This document shows, piece after piece, positions 1 through 9,592 of a DNA stretch of 64,000 nt (positions are counted from its first letter, which is position 1; every line of letters begins with the position of its first letter). This stretch comes from an uncultured Geobacteraceae bacterium. Its GTDB lineage: Bacteria > Desulfobacterota > Desulfuromonadia > Geobacterales > Pseudopelobacteraceae. The stretch lies in NCBI GenBank assembly GCA_903852495.1, contig CAINRC010000181.1, forward strand, positions 1-64,000, read 5' to 3'. The notes under the pieces were generated by a model. That model searched no databases. It had not been told where the DNA came from and saw only the letters and a list, made by a program, of their open reading frames with translations. A program made the position numbers and the translations under genes.

Positions 1-126
1 GACGAACTTGACGTAATTGAATGCTTCGAGAACCCCGGGCGTGATCCACGTATGGGTGAAGTAACAAAGCGACAAGCAGCACTTTATGAGGCTATGGGTG
101 TTGTTCCGCCTGCCTCGTTACAATAA
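1..126 (+). CDS. C-terminal end of an unidentified protein (5'-truncated by window)
   Basis: Frame 1 is open from the first base to a TAA at 124-126 and gives 41 residues ending VVPPASLQ. The start lies outside the window. The tail (ITxxQxxLYEAxG-like, here EVTKRQAALYEAMG) vaguely recalls the end of some IS4/IS1634-group transposases, but too little is present to identify it. Its stop overlaps the 3' end of the convergent gene at 118-600 by nine bases. The function is unknown. Confidence 0.6.
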   Translation, partial: DELDVIECFENPGRDPRMGEVTKRQAALYEAMGVVPPASLQ

Positions 127-600
127 ACCGGGAATGCAGGAGACAATACAGCGACTCCCGTCACAGTCGATGGTCTCAAGATGATACTTGGCAAGACTTA
201 GACCGTTTATTGTCAGTACTGCAATTTTCGGGTTAATGGTTCTTGAAGCTGCTTCGTGACTGGATAGATCTACATCGAGCCGGAGCGGCTGCAGGTTAAG
301 CACAAAATTGATCGGCTTGTCCTGGTAATAGTCAGTGGTAATCGAGCCCTGAACTATCTGGGCATCGCCGGCCTTGTACGGATTATCCTTACTGACTACC
401 CGGTACTGCAGCTGACAGCGTGTGGTCTGTCCTCCAGTTGACTCACTATCGAACTGAAAAAAACTCAAATCAGCAGCGGTTGATCGGAGTTCGTCATCCA
501 GCGCTTTCTGGCTGTCATAGGCATGAGAGAGAACAGGTGCGGCTGACAAAGCGATACCAAACAGAGCAACCTTAAACACTGAATAAATAGTTAGTTTCAT
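118..600 (-). CDS. Small secreted protein of unknown function
   Basis: 160 residues. The ATG at 600 is chosen because GGAG lies just upstream and the protein then opens with a clear signal peptide: a Lys, a hydrophobic run and a cleavage site near residue 27 (VLSHA-YDS). The open frame continues to 723, but that extension would bury the signal. The mature part is polar with mixed beta-like character. It has one Cys near the middle (TTRCQLQYR) and two near the C-terminus (DCDGSRC), followed by another Cys. No family is recognised. It is probably periplasmic or outer-membrane associated; that is inferred from the signal peptide alone. Confidence 0.65.
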   Translation of the reverse strand: MKLTIYSVFKVALFGIALSAAPVLSHAYDSQKALDDELRSTAADLSFFQFDSESTGGQTTRCQLQYRVVSKDNPYKAGDAQIVQGSITTDYYQDKPINFVLNLQPLRLDVDLSSHEAASRTINPKIAVLTINGLSLAKYHLETIDCDGSRCIVSCIPGLL

Positions 601-688
601 TTTGTTACTCCGCTTCTGATGTTCGAGGGAATCGGATGCTCCTGTACCAGCACCGTAAGGAAAACCCGTTAACGCCTGTATCAACAGC

Positions 689-1063
689 TCAAATCTTACC
701 AAACTCCACGTCATTAAAGTCACCGCTTTGCATTCTTATCCCCGGAGGGTCGTGGAAATAAGCCCAGGCGTTGTAGCGTTCATTTCCCACGCTAACACAG
801 ATCTCCCTGCGTTCATAATGACGCGGGTGCCCCTCAAATTTGTCCAGCAGCAACAGCGTGGCGTCATCAACTGAGTATAATTCACCGGTGATTTGGTACC
901 GGTCTTCACTGCTGGTAATATACGGATAGCCGTTTTTCAGATACATGGCATACCTGTCTTCAGATACGCCGACGCCATGACAATACGCATCCTTCAGCAG
1001 GTGATGATTGCAATGCGTACTCCGCAGCGTGCCATACACAAAAACCAGGTGATTTGACTCCAT
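689..1063 (-). CDS. Gamma-glutamylcyclotransferase-like (AIG2/GGCT fold) protein
   Basis: 124 residues. The motif VYGTLR (residues 9-14) and the later LDKFEGHP, with a likely catalytic Glu near residue 77, match the GGCT/AIG2-like family. Members release 5-oxoproline from gamma-glutamyl amines or peptides. The ATG at 1063 is chosen because AAGGAGGT sits five bases upstream; the upstream in-frame ATG at 1081 would place that ribosome-binding site inside the coding sequence. The substrate is not predictable from sequence. The gene lies in a minus-strand run with the DUF309 gene, hpt and prmC, possibly co-transcribed. Confidence 0.8.
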   Translation of the reverse strand: MESNHLVFVYGTLRSTHCNHHLLKDAYCHGVGVSEDRYAMYLKNGYPYITSSEDRYQITGELYSVDDATLLLLDKFEGHPRHYERREICVSVGNERYNAWAYFHDPPGIRMQSGDFNDVEFGKI

Positions 1064-1102
1064 AGCAGACCTCCTTGACATGGGTACTATTCGTTTACGG
1101 TG

Positions 1103-1495
1103 CTACTCACGGGCGTATACCGTCTTGATTACGGGAATGAGCCGGTCATCCAGGGACGCCATACTCTCTTTTCCCAATTCCTCCAGTGCCAGCCGCGCTT
1201 TGTCCGAATCCGTAATCAGCTCTGCCACATTCAGCCAGAGACAGGTATCGGATACACGATTAAGGTAGTTGACGCCACTGGCGAGGAGGCTCACGGCACC
1301 GCCAAAGTTTCCGTTGCGCCAATGGTGGAGGGCGACCGCGATCTGCAGAACCCCCTGGAGCAGGTTACGCACCTCACCTTTTTCGCAGAGCCACAATTCC
1401 TCGATGGTTTCATGACAGTCATACCATTCACGGCTGTTAAACTGTCGAACTGCCAGAAGCAACTGGCCCGGGGGTGATTCTTCGCATTTCAGCAT
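1103..1495 (-). CDS. DUF309 domain protein
   Basis: 130 residues. The core FNSREWYDCHETIEELWL (residues 19-36), followed by LLQGVLQIAVALHHW, is the signature of DUF309. This is a small all-helical family with conserved His/Glu in an HExxE-like motif, and no established biochemical role. The ATG at 1495 has AAGGA seven bases upstream and is preferred over ATGs at 1516 and 1534, which have no convincing ribosome-binding site. It follows hpt by about 60 bases on the same strand. Confidence 0.8.
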   Translation of the reverse strand: MLKCEESPPGQLLLAVRQFNSREWYDCHETIEELWLCEKGEVRNLLQGVLQIAVALHHWRNGNFGGAVSLLASGVNYLNRVSDTCLWLNVAELITDSDKARLALEELGKESMASLDDRLIPVIKTVYARE

Positions 1496-1552
1496 GACGC
1501 ATCCTTCAGTGTGCATACCGGAAAGCACCGGCACGGTTGTATAATCAGCCCC

Positions 1553-2104
1553 TTAGTGGCCTTTGAGTGCGTAGATTCCCGGCGCGTTTCTCCAGTATCC
1601 TTTGTAATCAAGACCGTAGCCAAACAGAAAGCGGTCGCCAACCTCAATACCGGTGAAATCAGCTGTCATACCGGGTGTAACTTTGCGCAAATGGAGTTTT
1701 TCCACCAGTGCCGCCATCTTGACCTTCTCTGCGCCCTGCTGATGGCAATATTCAGCAATGGCTGCCAGCGTCACCCCTTCATCCAGGATATCATCCAGCA
1801 GCACTACCGTTCTGCCGCGCAGATCAATTTGCGGCCGAACTTTCCAGTCAAGCGCGACTCCGTTGATTTCATGGCCGTAGCGAGTTGCATGGACGTAATC
1901 CACCTGGAGCGGAAATACCAGCTTGGTCAGCAACTGCCCGGCAAAGACGAGCCCCCCGTTCATACAGCAGATCAGCACCGGATTGACATCTTTAAGCTCT
2001 GCGGTCATCTCATCAGCTATCCGTGCGATAGCAGCAATAACGTCGGCTTCACTGACCAGCAGATCACTTTCTGCCAGAACCCTGCGCGCTTCTTCGCTAT
2101 TCAT
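1553..2104 (-). CDS. hpt: Hypoxanthine phosphoribosyltransferase
   Basis: 183 residues, normal for bacterial HPRT. It converts hypoxanthine (and often guanine) plus PRPP to the nucleotide in cytosolic purine salvage. The PRPP-binding loop VVLLDDILDEGVTL is at residues 100-113, and the base-binding end DYKGYWRNAPGIYAL is intact. The ATG at 2104 is preceded by AAAGGAG and overlaps the prmC stop as ATGA, so the two genes are probably translationally coupled. Some Geobacter copies are labelled hypoxanthine-guanine phosphoribosyltransferase; exact base preference is not visible here. Confidence 0.92.
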   Translation of the reverse strand: MNSEEARRVLAESDLLVSEADVIAAIARIADEMTAELKDVNPVLICCMNGGLVFAGQLLTKLVFPLQVDYVHATRYGHEINGVALDWKVRPQIDLRGRTVVLLDDILDEGVTLAAIAEYCHQQGAEKVKMAALVEKLHLRKVTPGMTADFTGIEVGDRFLFGYGLDYKGYWRNAPGIYALKGH

Positions 2105-2964
2105 GGTTTCTCCTTTAGTTGTGCACATACTACTCGTACGATTCCGCCCGGATCGATGGCGGTGACCGGTTCATCATATTCGCCGGTTTTCCTGAACAAC
2201 GCGGCAACGTCCTCTGCCTGATTAATACCAACTTCCACCAGCAGCCACCCTCCCGGATTCAGGTGTTTTATCGCTGCAGGGACAAGCTTTCGGTATATCT
2301 CAAGGCCGTCACTTCCTCCGTCAAGAGCCGTATAAGGATCATACTCGCGCACTTCCGGGGCGAGGGAATCAATATCTGCAGTGGGGATGTACGGCGGATT
2401 TGAAACGATGAGATCAAAACAACGTCCTGCTACCGGTTCAAGTAATGATCCGCACAGAATACTAATCGCCGCACCATGATTATCAGCGTTTTGTTGGGCA
2501 ACCGACAGAGCGGCTTCAGAGATATCTGTGGCGGTGACAGCCGCCTGCGGCAATAACTTTTGCAACGTGACGGCAATACAGCCGCTTCCGGTACCGATAT
2601 CAAGAACGGAGCGAGCAGCCGGACACCGGGAGATGGCCTCTGACACCAGTGTTTCCGTATCATGGCGCGGGATCAGAACATCGCTCGTGACGGAAAATTC
2701 TCGGCCATAAAATTCCTGACTGCCAAGAATGTGCTGCAGCGGTTCACGCCGGGCTCTCCGCGTAACCATATTCCGATACTCGGTCAATTCCCGCTCGTTC
2801 AGCGGCTTATCATACTGGAGATAGAGGCCGACACGGTCAAGCCCGGTAGCAGCACAGAGAAGCCATTCTGCCTCAAGACGAGCGTTTTCGACACCCTTGG
2901 AGAGGAGAAAATCCTTTGTCCAGGAAAGCGTTTTCAAGGTTGTCCAGGCTTCTTGCTCTTTCAT
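2101..2964 (-). CDS. prmC: Peptide chain release factor N5-glutamine methyltransferase
   Basis: 287 residues. PrmC methylates the Gln of the GGQ motif in release factors RF1 and RF2, using SAM, in the cytosol. The sequence has the helical N-domain with PLQHILG (residues 75-81), the SAM-binding LDIGTGSG (121-128) and the substrate-binding NPPYIP (189-194). The ATG at 2964 follows GGGAG and is preferred over the ATG at 2991. It is the first gene after the nuoN terminator and overlaps hpt by four bases. The usual partner prfA is not in the window. Confidence 0.92.
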   Translation of the reverse strand: MKEQEAWTTLKTLSWTKDFLLSKGVENARLEAEWLLCAATGLDRVGLYLQYDKPLNERELTEYRNMVTRRARREPLQHILGSQEFYGREFSVTSDVLIPRHDTETLVSEAISRCPAARSVLDIGTGSGCIAVTLQKLLPQAAVTATDISEAALSVAQQNADNHGAAISILCGSLLEPVAGRCFDLIVSNPPYIPTADIDSLAPEVREYDPYTALDGGSDGLEIYRKLVPAAIKHLNPGGWLLVEVGINQAEDVAALFRKTGEYDEPVTAIDPGGIVRVVCAQLKEKP

Positions 2965-3004
2965 TGCTGCTCCCGCCGGTGATACTACCACTATTCCTGA
3001 TAAA

Positions 3005-3042
3005 GAAAAAGGGCGGTCTCGTCAGGAGGCCGCCCTTTTTCA
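3005..3042 (-). terminator. Intrinsic terminator of the nuo operon
   Basis: A GC-rich stem (GGGCGGYCTC paired with GAGRCCGCCC) is followed on the minus strand by a T-run. It lies 18 bases past the nuoN stop and before prmC, so it closes the complex I operon. Confidence 0.85.
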
Positions 3043-3060
3043 AACATATGATTCATCTCA

Positions 3061-4518
3061 TTACATCAGTTTGACCGCCGCCTGAGCAAACTGAAGGATG
3101 TATGACGGAACGATACCGGGGATCAGCGAACCAGCAACAGCAATCGCTAGAGCAAGAGCAATTGAGGGGGTAACCTGTACCCAATCGAATTCCTCTGTCG
3201 GCTCCTTCATGTACATGTACACCATAACGCGCAGGTAGTAGTACACCGATGCAGCACTGTTAAGAACACCGATGATCGCAAGCCAGATATAGCCCTTCTG
3301 GATGGCGCCGGAGAAGAGGTAAAACTTACCAATAAAACCGGCTGTCGGCGGCATACCGGCGAGAGAGAACAGGAAGATCGTCATGACAACTGCCAGTAAT
3401 GGCCGTTTGAAGCCAAGTCCGGCGAAGTCAGAAACATTTCCGTTTGTTTCACCTTTTTTGGCGACGAGAATAATAATTGCGAAGGCACCGATGTTCATAA
3501 ATGCGTAGGAAAGCATATAGAACAAAATACCTGCTGTACCGGTACCATTTCCCGCCGCAAAGCCGACCAGCGCGTAGCCAGCGTGTGCGATTGACGAATA
3601 TGCCAGAACACGTTTGATGTTGTCCTGACGAAGAGCAGTTATGTTACCAACCGTCATGGTCAATACTGCCAGAACCCAGAGTACCTGGCTCCATTCAACC
3701 TGAAGTGTCGGGAGAGCAACCAAAAAGAGGCGAAGGAGGGCAGCAAAACCTGCTGCTTTAGGCCCGGCTGACATGAAAGCGGTCATGGGGGTCGGTGCGC
3801 CTTCATATACATCCGGTGTCCACATATGGAACGGTGCTGCTGCAATTTTGAATGCAAATCCTGTCATCATGAGCAGCATACCTGCTACCAGCATGATATT
3901 AGCGGAAGGCAGTGTCATCTGGCCAACTATTGCAGCTATTTTGTAAAGACGAGTTGTTCCGGTGGCACCATAGATGAGCGCCATACCGTAAAGCAGGAAG
4001 CCGGTTGAAAATGCCCCAAGCAGAAAATATTTGAGGCCGGCTTCATTGGATTTTTTGTTGGCCCTGTTAAATCCGGCAAGGACATAAAGGGACACGGACA
4101 TGACTTCAAGACCGAGGAAGATCGTCATGAGATCTGTGCCTGATGCCATCAGCATCATACCGACAACCGTAAACAGGATCAGCGGATATAATTCGCCATG
4201 GTTGCATCCTTCGCGCTCCATGTACTTGTCAGAAATGAGTACTGTCAAGCCGGCTGCCACCAGGAAGGTCATCTTGAAGAAAGTAGCAAAGTTATCGAGA
4301 ACAACTGAACCGCTGAAGCTCTCTACGTGACTCCCCCATCCGGCTCCAACCAGTACTGCCGCTCCGACAATGCCGATGAAACTGAAATATGCAAGGTATG
4401 ACTTCTGTCCGCCGGGCGCAAATACGTTGAACAGCAGAAGTGCCATGGCCAGCACGGAGAGAAATATCTCCGGTAGAATCGGCGTCATATTGACGGCTGG
4501 AACTAAAATCATGTCCAT
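3061..4518 (-). CDS. nuoN: NADH-quinone oxidoreductase subunit N
   Basis: 485 residues, the normal length. It is one of three antiporter-like subunits of the complex I membrane arm, with about 14 predicted membrane segments. The family glutamate lies in LGLEVMSVSLYVLAG, and the central lysine helix region AYSSIAHAGYALVGF is clear. Translation starts at the ATG at 4518, behind GGAGGA; a second ATG two codons later is equally possible. It is the last nuo gene, separated from nuoM by about 37 bases and followed by a terminator. Confidence 0.96.
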   Translation of the reverse strand: MDMILVPAVNMTPILPEIFLSVLAMALLLFNVFAPGGQKSYLAYFSFIGIVGAAVLVGAGWGSHVESFSGSVVLDNFATFFKMTFLVAAGLTVLISDKYMEREGCNHGELYPLILFTVVGMMLMASGTDLMTIFLGLEVMSVSLYVLAGFNRANKKSNEAGLKYFLLGAFSTGFLLYGMALIYGATGTTRLYKIAAIVGQMTLPSANIMLVAGMLLMMTGFAFKIAAAPFHMWTPDVYEGAPTPMTAFMSAGPKAAGFAALLRLFLVALPTLQVEWSQVLWVLAVLTMTVGNITALRQDNIKRVLAYSSIAHAGYALVGFAAGNGTGTAGILFYMLSYAFMNIGAFAIIILVAKKGETNGNVSDFAGLGFKRPLLAVVMTIFLFSLAGMPPTAGFIGKFYLFSGAIQKGYIWLAIIGVLNSAASVYYYLRVMVYMYMKEPTEEFDWVQVTPSIALALAIAVAGSLIPGIVPSYILQFAQAAVKLM

Positions 4519-4555
4519 CTAAAATATCCTCCGGTCGGATTGACTCGTAATTTGT

Positions 4556-6223
4556 TTACTTTGCGGCGTGCGGGTTAACTGCGGGTGCGGCGTGCGGGGC
4601 CGGGGCCGCTTCAGTTGCAGGGTGTGCAGCGGGCATTGCTCCGCCCGGATGTCCTGCCGGCATCTGCGGCATAACTGCTGGATGCCCTTCAGGCATTTGC
4701 ATCTGAGCTGCAGCAGGTGGTACCATCTGTGCATTTACCGATGCGACGCGAACCTGAGCAACGAGTTTTTTGATGGCAGGATCCATTTTATCGATAAACG
4801 GTTTAGGGTAGAGACCCATGAAAAAGATCATTACCAGCAGCGGAACCATGATAGCTATTTCTCTAGCGTTAAGATCCAGCAGTTTCTGGTTTTTTGGATT
4901 GTCCAATTCTCCGAACATGACACGCTGGAAGACCCAGAGCATGTAGACGGCAGAAAGGATAACACCGCTTGTTGCAATAATTGTCCACCAGCGCAGCTGA
5001 CTTTCAAAAGCGCCAAGAAGAATGAGGAACTCACCTACGAAGCCGTTAGTACCAGGCAGACCAACCGATGAGAATGTAACGATCATGAAAATCGTTGCAA
5101 ATATCGGCATCTGCTTCGACAAACCGCCGAAGTCGGTAATTAAACGGGTGTGGCGGCGCTCGTAAATAAAGCCGACTATAAGGAACAGTGCGCCGGTAGA
5201 AATACCGTGGTTGATCATCTGCAACATACCACCGGAAATACCTTCAACATTAAAGGCGAACACGCCGAGCATTACGAAGCCGAGATGGGCAACTGAAGAA
5301 TAGGCGACCAGTTTTTTTACATCTTCCTGAACCATTGCAACAAGCGCCGCGTAGAGGATACCGATTACCGCCAGCGTTGCAATCAGGGGCGCAAATTGGT
5401 GAGCGGCCTCAGGAAAGAGCGGGATGGCGAATCGCACATAACCGTATGTACCCATTTTCAATAGTACTGCAGCCAATATTACAGATCCGGCGGTCGGTGC
5501 TTCGGTATGGGCATCCGGTAACCAGGTGTGCAGCGGGAACATTGGGACCTTGATTGCGAAGGCAAAAGCGAACGCCAGGAACAACCAGATCTGGGTAGCT
5601 AAATCAAGTTTAAGAGTGAAGAAACTCAGCAGGCTGAAGTCCTGGATGCCGGCCTGCATTCCTTTGAAGTAAAGGAAAACAAGTGCCACAAGCATGAGAA
5701 GCGAACCGACCATGGTGTAGATGAAGAATTTGACGGCGGCGTAAATTTTGTTCTTGCCGCCCCAAATACCGATCATGAAATACATCGGGATCAGCATAAC
5801 TTCCCAGAAAATATAGAACAGGAACAGATCGAGAGAAATAAATGCGCCCAGCATACCGGTCTCAAGAAGGAGAAGACAGATCATGTACTCTTTGACCTTC
5901 TCTTCAACAGCAGTGTACGTTGAGAGAACTGCGATCGGCATTATGAATGTTGTCAGAATGACGAGCCAGAGGCTGATACCGTCAATACCGATATTGTAGC
6001 GCATGATGAACGGCCCGGCCGCAATCCAAGGTACATTCTCGACAAACTGGAATTCAGCGTTTGTCTGAAAACCGGTCAGTATCAACAGCGATACAACGAA
6101 AGTGACTACTGTTACCGCGAGGGCTACATTCCGAAGCACTCCCTTGCTGTCCTTCGGAATGAACAGCAGCAGCAGGACACCCAGTATCGGCAGGAATGTC
6201 GTCAGGCTCAGTACGTTACTCAT
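4556..6223 (-). CDS. nuoM: NADH-quinone oxidoreductase subunit M, with a His/Pro/Met-rich C-terminal tail
   Basis: 555 residues. This is a proton-pumping antiporter-like subunit of complex I with about 14 membrane helices; the key Glu motif FWEVMLIPMYFMIGIWGG and the lysine region VAYSSVAHLGFVMLG are present. The normal fold ends near residue 495. The last 58 residues (4559-4732) form an unusual low-complexity tail with repeated MPxGHP/AAHP units and many Ala, Pro and His. The tail should sit outside the membrane at the C-terminus, and its role is unknown. The start has AAAGGAG upstream. Confidence 0.96.
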   Translation of the reverse strand: MSNVLSLTTFLPILGVLLLLFIPKDSKGVLRNVALAVTVVTFVVSLLILTGFQTNAEFQFVENVPWIAAGPFIMRYNIGIDGISLWLVILTTFIMPIAVLSTYTAVEEKVKEYMICLLLLETGMLGAFISLDLFLFYIFWEVMLIPMYFMIGIWGGKNKIYAAVKFFIYTMVGSLLMLVALVFLYFKGMQAGIQDFSLLSFFTLKLDLATQIWLFLAFAFAFAIKVPMFPLHTWLPDAHTEAPTAGSVILAAVLLKMGTYGYVRFAIPLFPEAAHQFAPLIATLAVIGILYAALVAMVQEDVKKLVAYSSVAHLGFVMLGVFAFNVEGISGGMLQMINHGISTGALFLIVGFIYERRHTRLITDFGGLSKQMPIFATIFMIVTFSSVGLPGTNGFVGEFLILLGAFESQLRWWTIIATSGVILSAVYMLWVFQRVMFGELDNPKNQKLLDLNAREIAIMVPLLVMIFFMGLYPKPFIDKMDPAIKKLVAQVRVASVNAQMVPPAAAQMQMPEGHPAVMPQMPAGHPGGAMPAAHPATEAAPAPHAAPAVNPHAAK

Positions 6224-6261
6224 GAATTCGTGCTCCTTTATACAAAGTGCTAATGAAGTGG

Positions 6262-8256
6262 TTATTTAAAGATGAAGTAGCCAAGCATGACAACAACGCC
6301 TAGTGCCATGGAAAGTGCATAGTTATAAAGGTAGCCGGACTGCAGATAACGGAAAATACCACTGAACCCCATGACAACATTTGCCACTCCGTTAACAACC
6401 CCGTCTATAATTACAACATCAAATCCCTTCCAGAGGAACTGGCCCAGCGCCTTGCATGGATTGACGAACAGATAGTCATACAGTTCATCAACATACCATT
6501 TGTTGTACACAGCGCGGTGCAGGGCCGGGAATGTTGCAACAAATTTGCCCGGCAGTGCGGTATTTTTTACGTACATGGTAAACGCAATGCCAATACCGAC
6601 GAGTGCAATGACAACGGACAGCCCCATCAGACTCCATTCAAGGGCATGACTCGGGTGGGCAGCATGAGAAACGTATTTATGGCTGTACTCCGTTGCCAGT
6701 GCAAAAACCGGATCCAGCCAGTGTTCAAAATAGTTCGGCAGCATGCCAAGAATCTTTGGCATCCCAATGTAACCGCCGACAACAGCAAGTGCACCCAGCA
6801 CCATCAGCGGGATGGTGATGACCAGCGGTGACTCGTGCAGATAACTTTTTGCCTTCGGATTTATGCGACTCTCTCCGAAGAACGTCATGAACACCAGACG
6901 GAACATGTAGAACGCGGTAAAGCACGCGGCGATAGCACCGGTACCCCACAGCACAATATTGAGATCACCGTGGTACGGGTTGGCAAACGCCTGCCAAAGA
7001 ATCTCATCCTTGGAGAAGAAGCCGGAGAATCCTGGGATACCGGCGATAGCAATTGTAGAAACAAGGAACGTCACGAAGGTTATCGGCATGGCTGATCTGA
7101 GCCCGCCCATGTTGCGCATGTCCTGTGCGTCGTCATGAGAGTGAATCTTATGCAGTGCATGGTGCATGGAATGAATTACCGATCCAGAACCAAGGAACAA
7201 ACATGCTTTGAAGAAGGCATGGGTCATCAGGTGGAAGATACCGGCAGAGAATGCGCCGACTCCCATCGCCAGAAACATGAATCCTAGCTGTGAAACAGTC
7301 GAATATGCCAGAACCCGTTTAATATCATTTTGTGCCGTACCGATCGTCGCGGCAAAGATTGCCGTAGCTGCTCCGATTACCGCGATAACCATCATTGTTT
7401 CCGGTGATTTTACGAAGACAAAACTCATACGGGCGATCATGTAGACACCCGCCGTAACCATTGTAGCCGCATGGATAAGTGCTGATACCGGTGTGGGGCC
7501 TTCCATGGCGTCAGGAAGCCAGGTGAAGAGCGGTATCTGGGCTGATTTTCCGGTAGCACCGACGAAGAAGCAAAGTGTTGCAACAGTCACAACCCCACCA
7601 TATGGGAGCAGGTGCGATGCTGCCTTGATTTCCATGAAGTTGACAGTCCAGATATTGTGATTGCTGCCGAACCACCAGTACAGAGTAAACAGGCCGATAA
7701 GGAAGCCGAAGTCGCCAACACGGTTCATGACAAACGCTTTTTTTGCAGCGTCACCGGCTGATTTTTTATGGAAATAATAGCCGATGAGCAGGTACGAACA
7801 GAGGCCAACACCTTCCCAGCCAATGAACATAACCAGCATATTGCTGCCAAGCACCAGCAGAAGCATGGACATACAGAAAAGATTCAGATAGGCAAAGAAC
7901 CGATAAAAGCCCTCTTCACCGTGCATATACCCGATTGAGTAAAGATGAATGAGCGTGCCGACTCCGGTTACGACCATGATCATGATACAGGAGAGCGGGT
8001 CAATCAGAAACGCCATGTCGGCTTTGAAGTGCCCGGAGTGGATCCATGGGAACACAACTTTCTCAAATACTCTCTGCTCCGGCGGGAGACCGATCATCTG
8101 CATGAGTATTCCGCATGACACCAGGAATGACAGGAAAATCATCAGCGTTCCGATACCGCCAATCACTGCCTCATTCTTGATCTTTTTCCCGAAGAGTCCA
8201 TTGATCAGGAACCCGATGAGCGGGAAGAGCGGTATTAGCCATACGTTGTCAAACAT
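6262..8256 (-). CDS. nuoL: NADH-quinone oxidoreductase subunit L
   Basis: 664 residues. NuoL is the distal antiporter-like subunit of complex I, with about 16 membrane segments including the long lateral helix that runs along NuoM and NuoN. Seen here are the Glu-containing GWEGVGLCSYLLIGYYFH, the channel region DAMEGPTPVSALIHAATMV and the lysine region VLAYSTVSQLGFMFLAMG. The C-terminal residues form the lateral arm and the last helix. AAAGGAG lies upstream of the ATG at 8256. It sits between nuoK and nuoM in the standard order. Confidence 0.96.
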   Translation of the reverse strand: MFDNVWLIPLFPLIGFLINGLFGKKIKNEAVIGGIGTLMIFLSFLVSCGILMQMIGLPPEQRVFEKVVFPWIHSGHFKADMAFLIDPLSCIMIMVVTGVGTLIHLYSIGYMHGEEGFYRFFAYLNLFCMSMLLLVLGSNMLVMFIGWEGVGLCSYLLIGYYFHKKSAGDAAKKAFVMNRVGDFGFLIGLFTLYWWFGSNHNIWTVNFMEIKAASHLLPYGGVVTVATLCFFVGATGKSAQIPLFTWLPDAMEGPTPVSALIHAATMVTAGVYMIARMSFVFVKSPETMMVIAVIGAATAIFAATIGTAQNDIKRVLAYSTVSQLGFMFLAMGVGAFSAGIFHLMTHAFFKACLFLGSGSVIHSMHHALHKIHSHDDAQDMRNMGGLRSAMPITFVTFLVSTIAIAGIPGFSGFFSKDEILWQAFANPYHGDLNIVLWGTGAIAACFTAFYMFRLVFMTFFGESRINPKAKSYLHESPLVITIPLMVLGALAVVGGYIGMPKILGMLPNYFEHWLDPVFALATEYSHKYVSHAAHPSHALEWSLMGLSVVIALVGIGIAFTMYVKNTALPGKFVATFPALHRAVYNKWYVDELYDYLFVNPCKALGQFLWKGFDVVIIDGVVNGVANVVMGFSGIFRYLQSGYLYNYALSMALGVVVMLGYFIFK

Positions 8257-8311
8257 GTAAGACTCCTTTTATACAATCATTAAACGTTGTCGTAAGGGTT
8301 GGGCTGCGGTT

Positions 8312-8614
8312 CTACCACTTCATCAGGTTAACGTCGTCAACATCTATCGATTCTTTATTGTTGTAGAATGCGATGATGAGGGCGAGGCCGACAGCAGCTT
8401 CAGCTGCCGCAACAGTCATGATGAAAAAAACGAATACCTGTCCGTCAAGATTACCCAGATGGCGTGAAAAGGCCACAAAGGTAAGATTAACGGCATTAAG
8501 CATCAGTTCAATGCACATAAAGATTACGATAGCGTTTTTGCGTGTCAGCACGCCGATCGTACCGATTGAAAAGAGTACGGCGCTTATGACGAGATAGCTG
8601 TTCAGGTTTTCCAT
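8312..8614 (-). CDS. nuoK: NADH-quinone oxidoreductase subunit K
   Basis: 100 residues, three membrane helices, the usual size of NuoK (ND4L homologue). The conserved acidic residue used in proton transfer is in [12 protein letters not shown]. The ATG at 8614 is preferred: GAGGGA lies upstream and the 17-residue basic extension to 8665 overlaps the end of nuoJ and is not part of the family. It is followed by nuoL after about 55 bases. Confidence 0.95.
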   Translation of the reverse strand: MENLNSYLVISAVLFSIGTIGVLTRKNAIVIFMCIELMLNAVNLTFVAFSRHLGNLDGQVFVFFIMTVAAAEAAVGLALIIAFYNNKESIDVDDVNLMKW

Positions 8615-8627
8615 GAATATATCCCTC

Positions 8628-9131
8628 TTATATTTTTTTCTTGGCCAGAATGACCGCGCCGACAATTGCCACGAGTAGAAGAATTGAGGTTATTTCGAAC
8701 GGCAGCAGGAAGTTCGTAAATATCTCTTTTCCAACCAGTTCCGTGTGACCAAGTTTTTTGATCATCTCGCCGCTGTACGGTCCTGTGGGAAGTGCTGCAC
8801 GGCTTTTAACCAGAACGATGACAACGTTCAGGAAAGTAAAGAAGCCGACGATTGATCCAATAACGAGCTTGTGGGAATGTTTTTTGGTGGCATCAACCCG
8901 AATGTTCAGCAGCATGATGGTGAACACCATCAGAACCATGATCGCACCGGCATATACCATGACTTGTACGGCAGCCATAAACGGCGCATCAAGCATGACA
9001 TAATACGTTGCCAGACAGAAAAAGGTCATAATGAGTGCCAGAGCGCTGTTTATCGGATTCTTGCAGGTGACTACAAGAATCGCCGATATAATTGCTACTA
9101 GCGATATGATCAGAAAAAAGAGGGTTTCCAT
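8628..9131 (-). CDS. nuoJ: NADH-quinone oxidoreductase subunit J
   Basis: 167 residues with five predicted membrane helices (ND6 homologue). The conserved [18 protein letters not shown] helix, where the pi-bulge of complex I lies, is present. It functions in the membrane arm next to the quinone site. AAAGGAG precedes the ATG at 9131, and the gene is tightly spaced with nuoI and nuoK. Confidence 0.95.
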   Translation of the reverse strand: METLFFLIISLVAIISAILVVTCKNPINSALALIMTFFCLATYYVMLDAPFMAAVQVMVYAGAIMVLMVFTIMLLNIRVDATKKHSHKLVIGSIVGFFTFLNVVIVLVKSRAALPTGPYSGEMIKKLGHTELVGKEIFTNFLLPFEITSILLLVAIVGAVILAKKKI

Positions 9132-9142
9132 GCACTGCTCCT

Positions 9143-9547
9143 TTATTTCTTTTCTAAGAGACGTTCTTTTGAGTAGATGAAATCCTTCCGATCGTAATTC
9201 GCCAGTTCGAATTCACCTGTCATGCGGACAGCATCAACCGGACAGGCTTCAACACAGTATCCGCAGAAGATGCAGCGCAGCATGTCGATTTCGTAGACAG
9301 TGGCAAATTTATCGTGGTTGGCATCTTCACCGGCTTCTACCGTAATACATTTGGCAGGACAGACTGTCGGGCAGAGGTAGCAGGCAACACACTTGGCCTT
9401 GTCATGTGACACGTTCAGGGCGTGCAGGCCACGAAAACGGGCTGCGACCTTGGGACGCTCCGTCGGGTACTGCAGCGTAACCGGCTTCAGGAACATGTGC
9501 TTAAATGTAATTGCCATGCCGTTTATAATCGGTGTAATCGGATTCAT
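9143..9547 (-). CDS. nuoI: NADH-quinone oxidoreductase subunit I (2x[4Fe-4S])
   Basis: 134 residues. This is the ferredoxin-like subunit of the peripheral arm carrying clusters N6a and N6b. Both ligand sets are intact: Cys53, 56, 59 and 63, and Cys92, 95, 98 and 102 (CIFCGYCVEACP). It passes electrons from NuoG towards NuoB. The ATG at 9547 has GAGGATG upstream. Confidence 0.95.
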   Translation of the reverse strand: MNPITPIINGMAITFKHMFLKPVTLQYPTERPKVAARFRGLHALNVSHDKAKCVACYLCPTVCPAKCITVEAGEDANHDKFATVYEIDMLRCIFCGYCVEACPVDAVRMTGEFELANYDRKDFIYSKERLLEKK

Positions 9548-9592
9548 ATGTTCATCCTCGTCTCTGGAATAACGTTACTCACTCAGCGTGCA

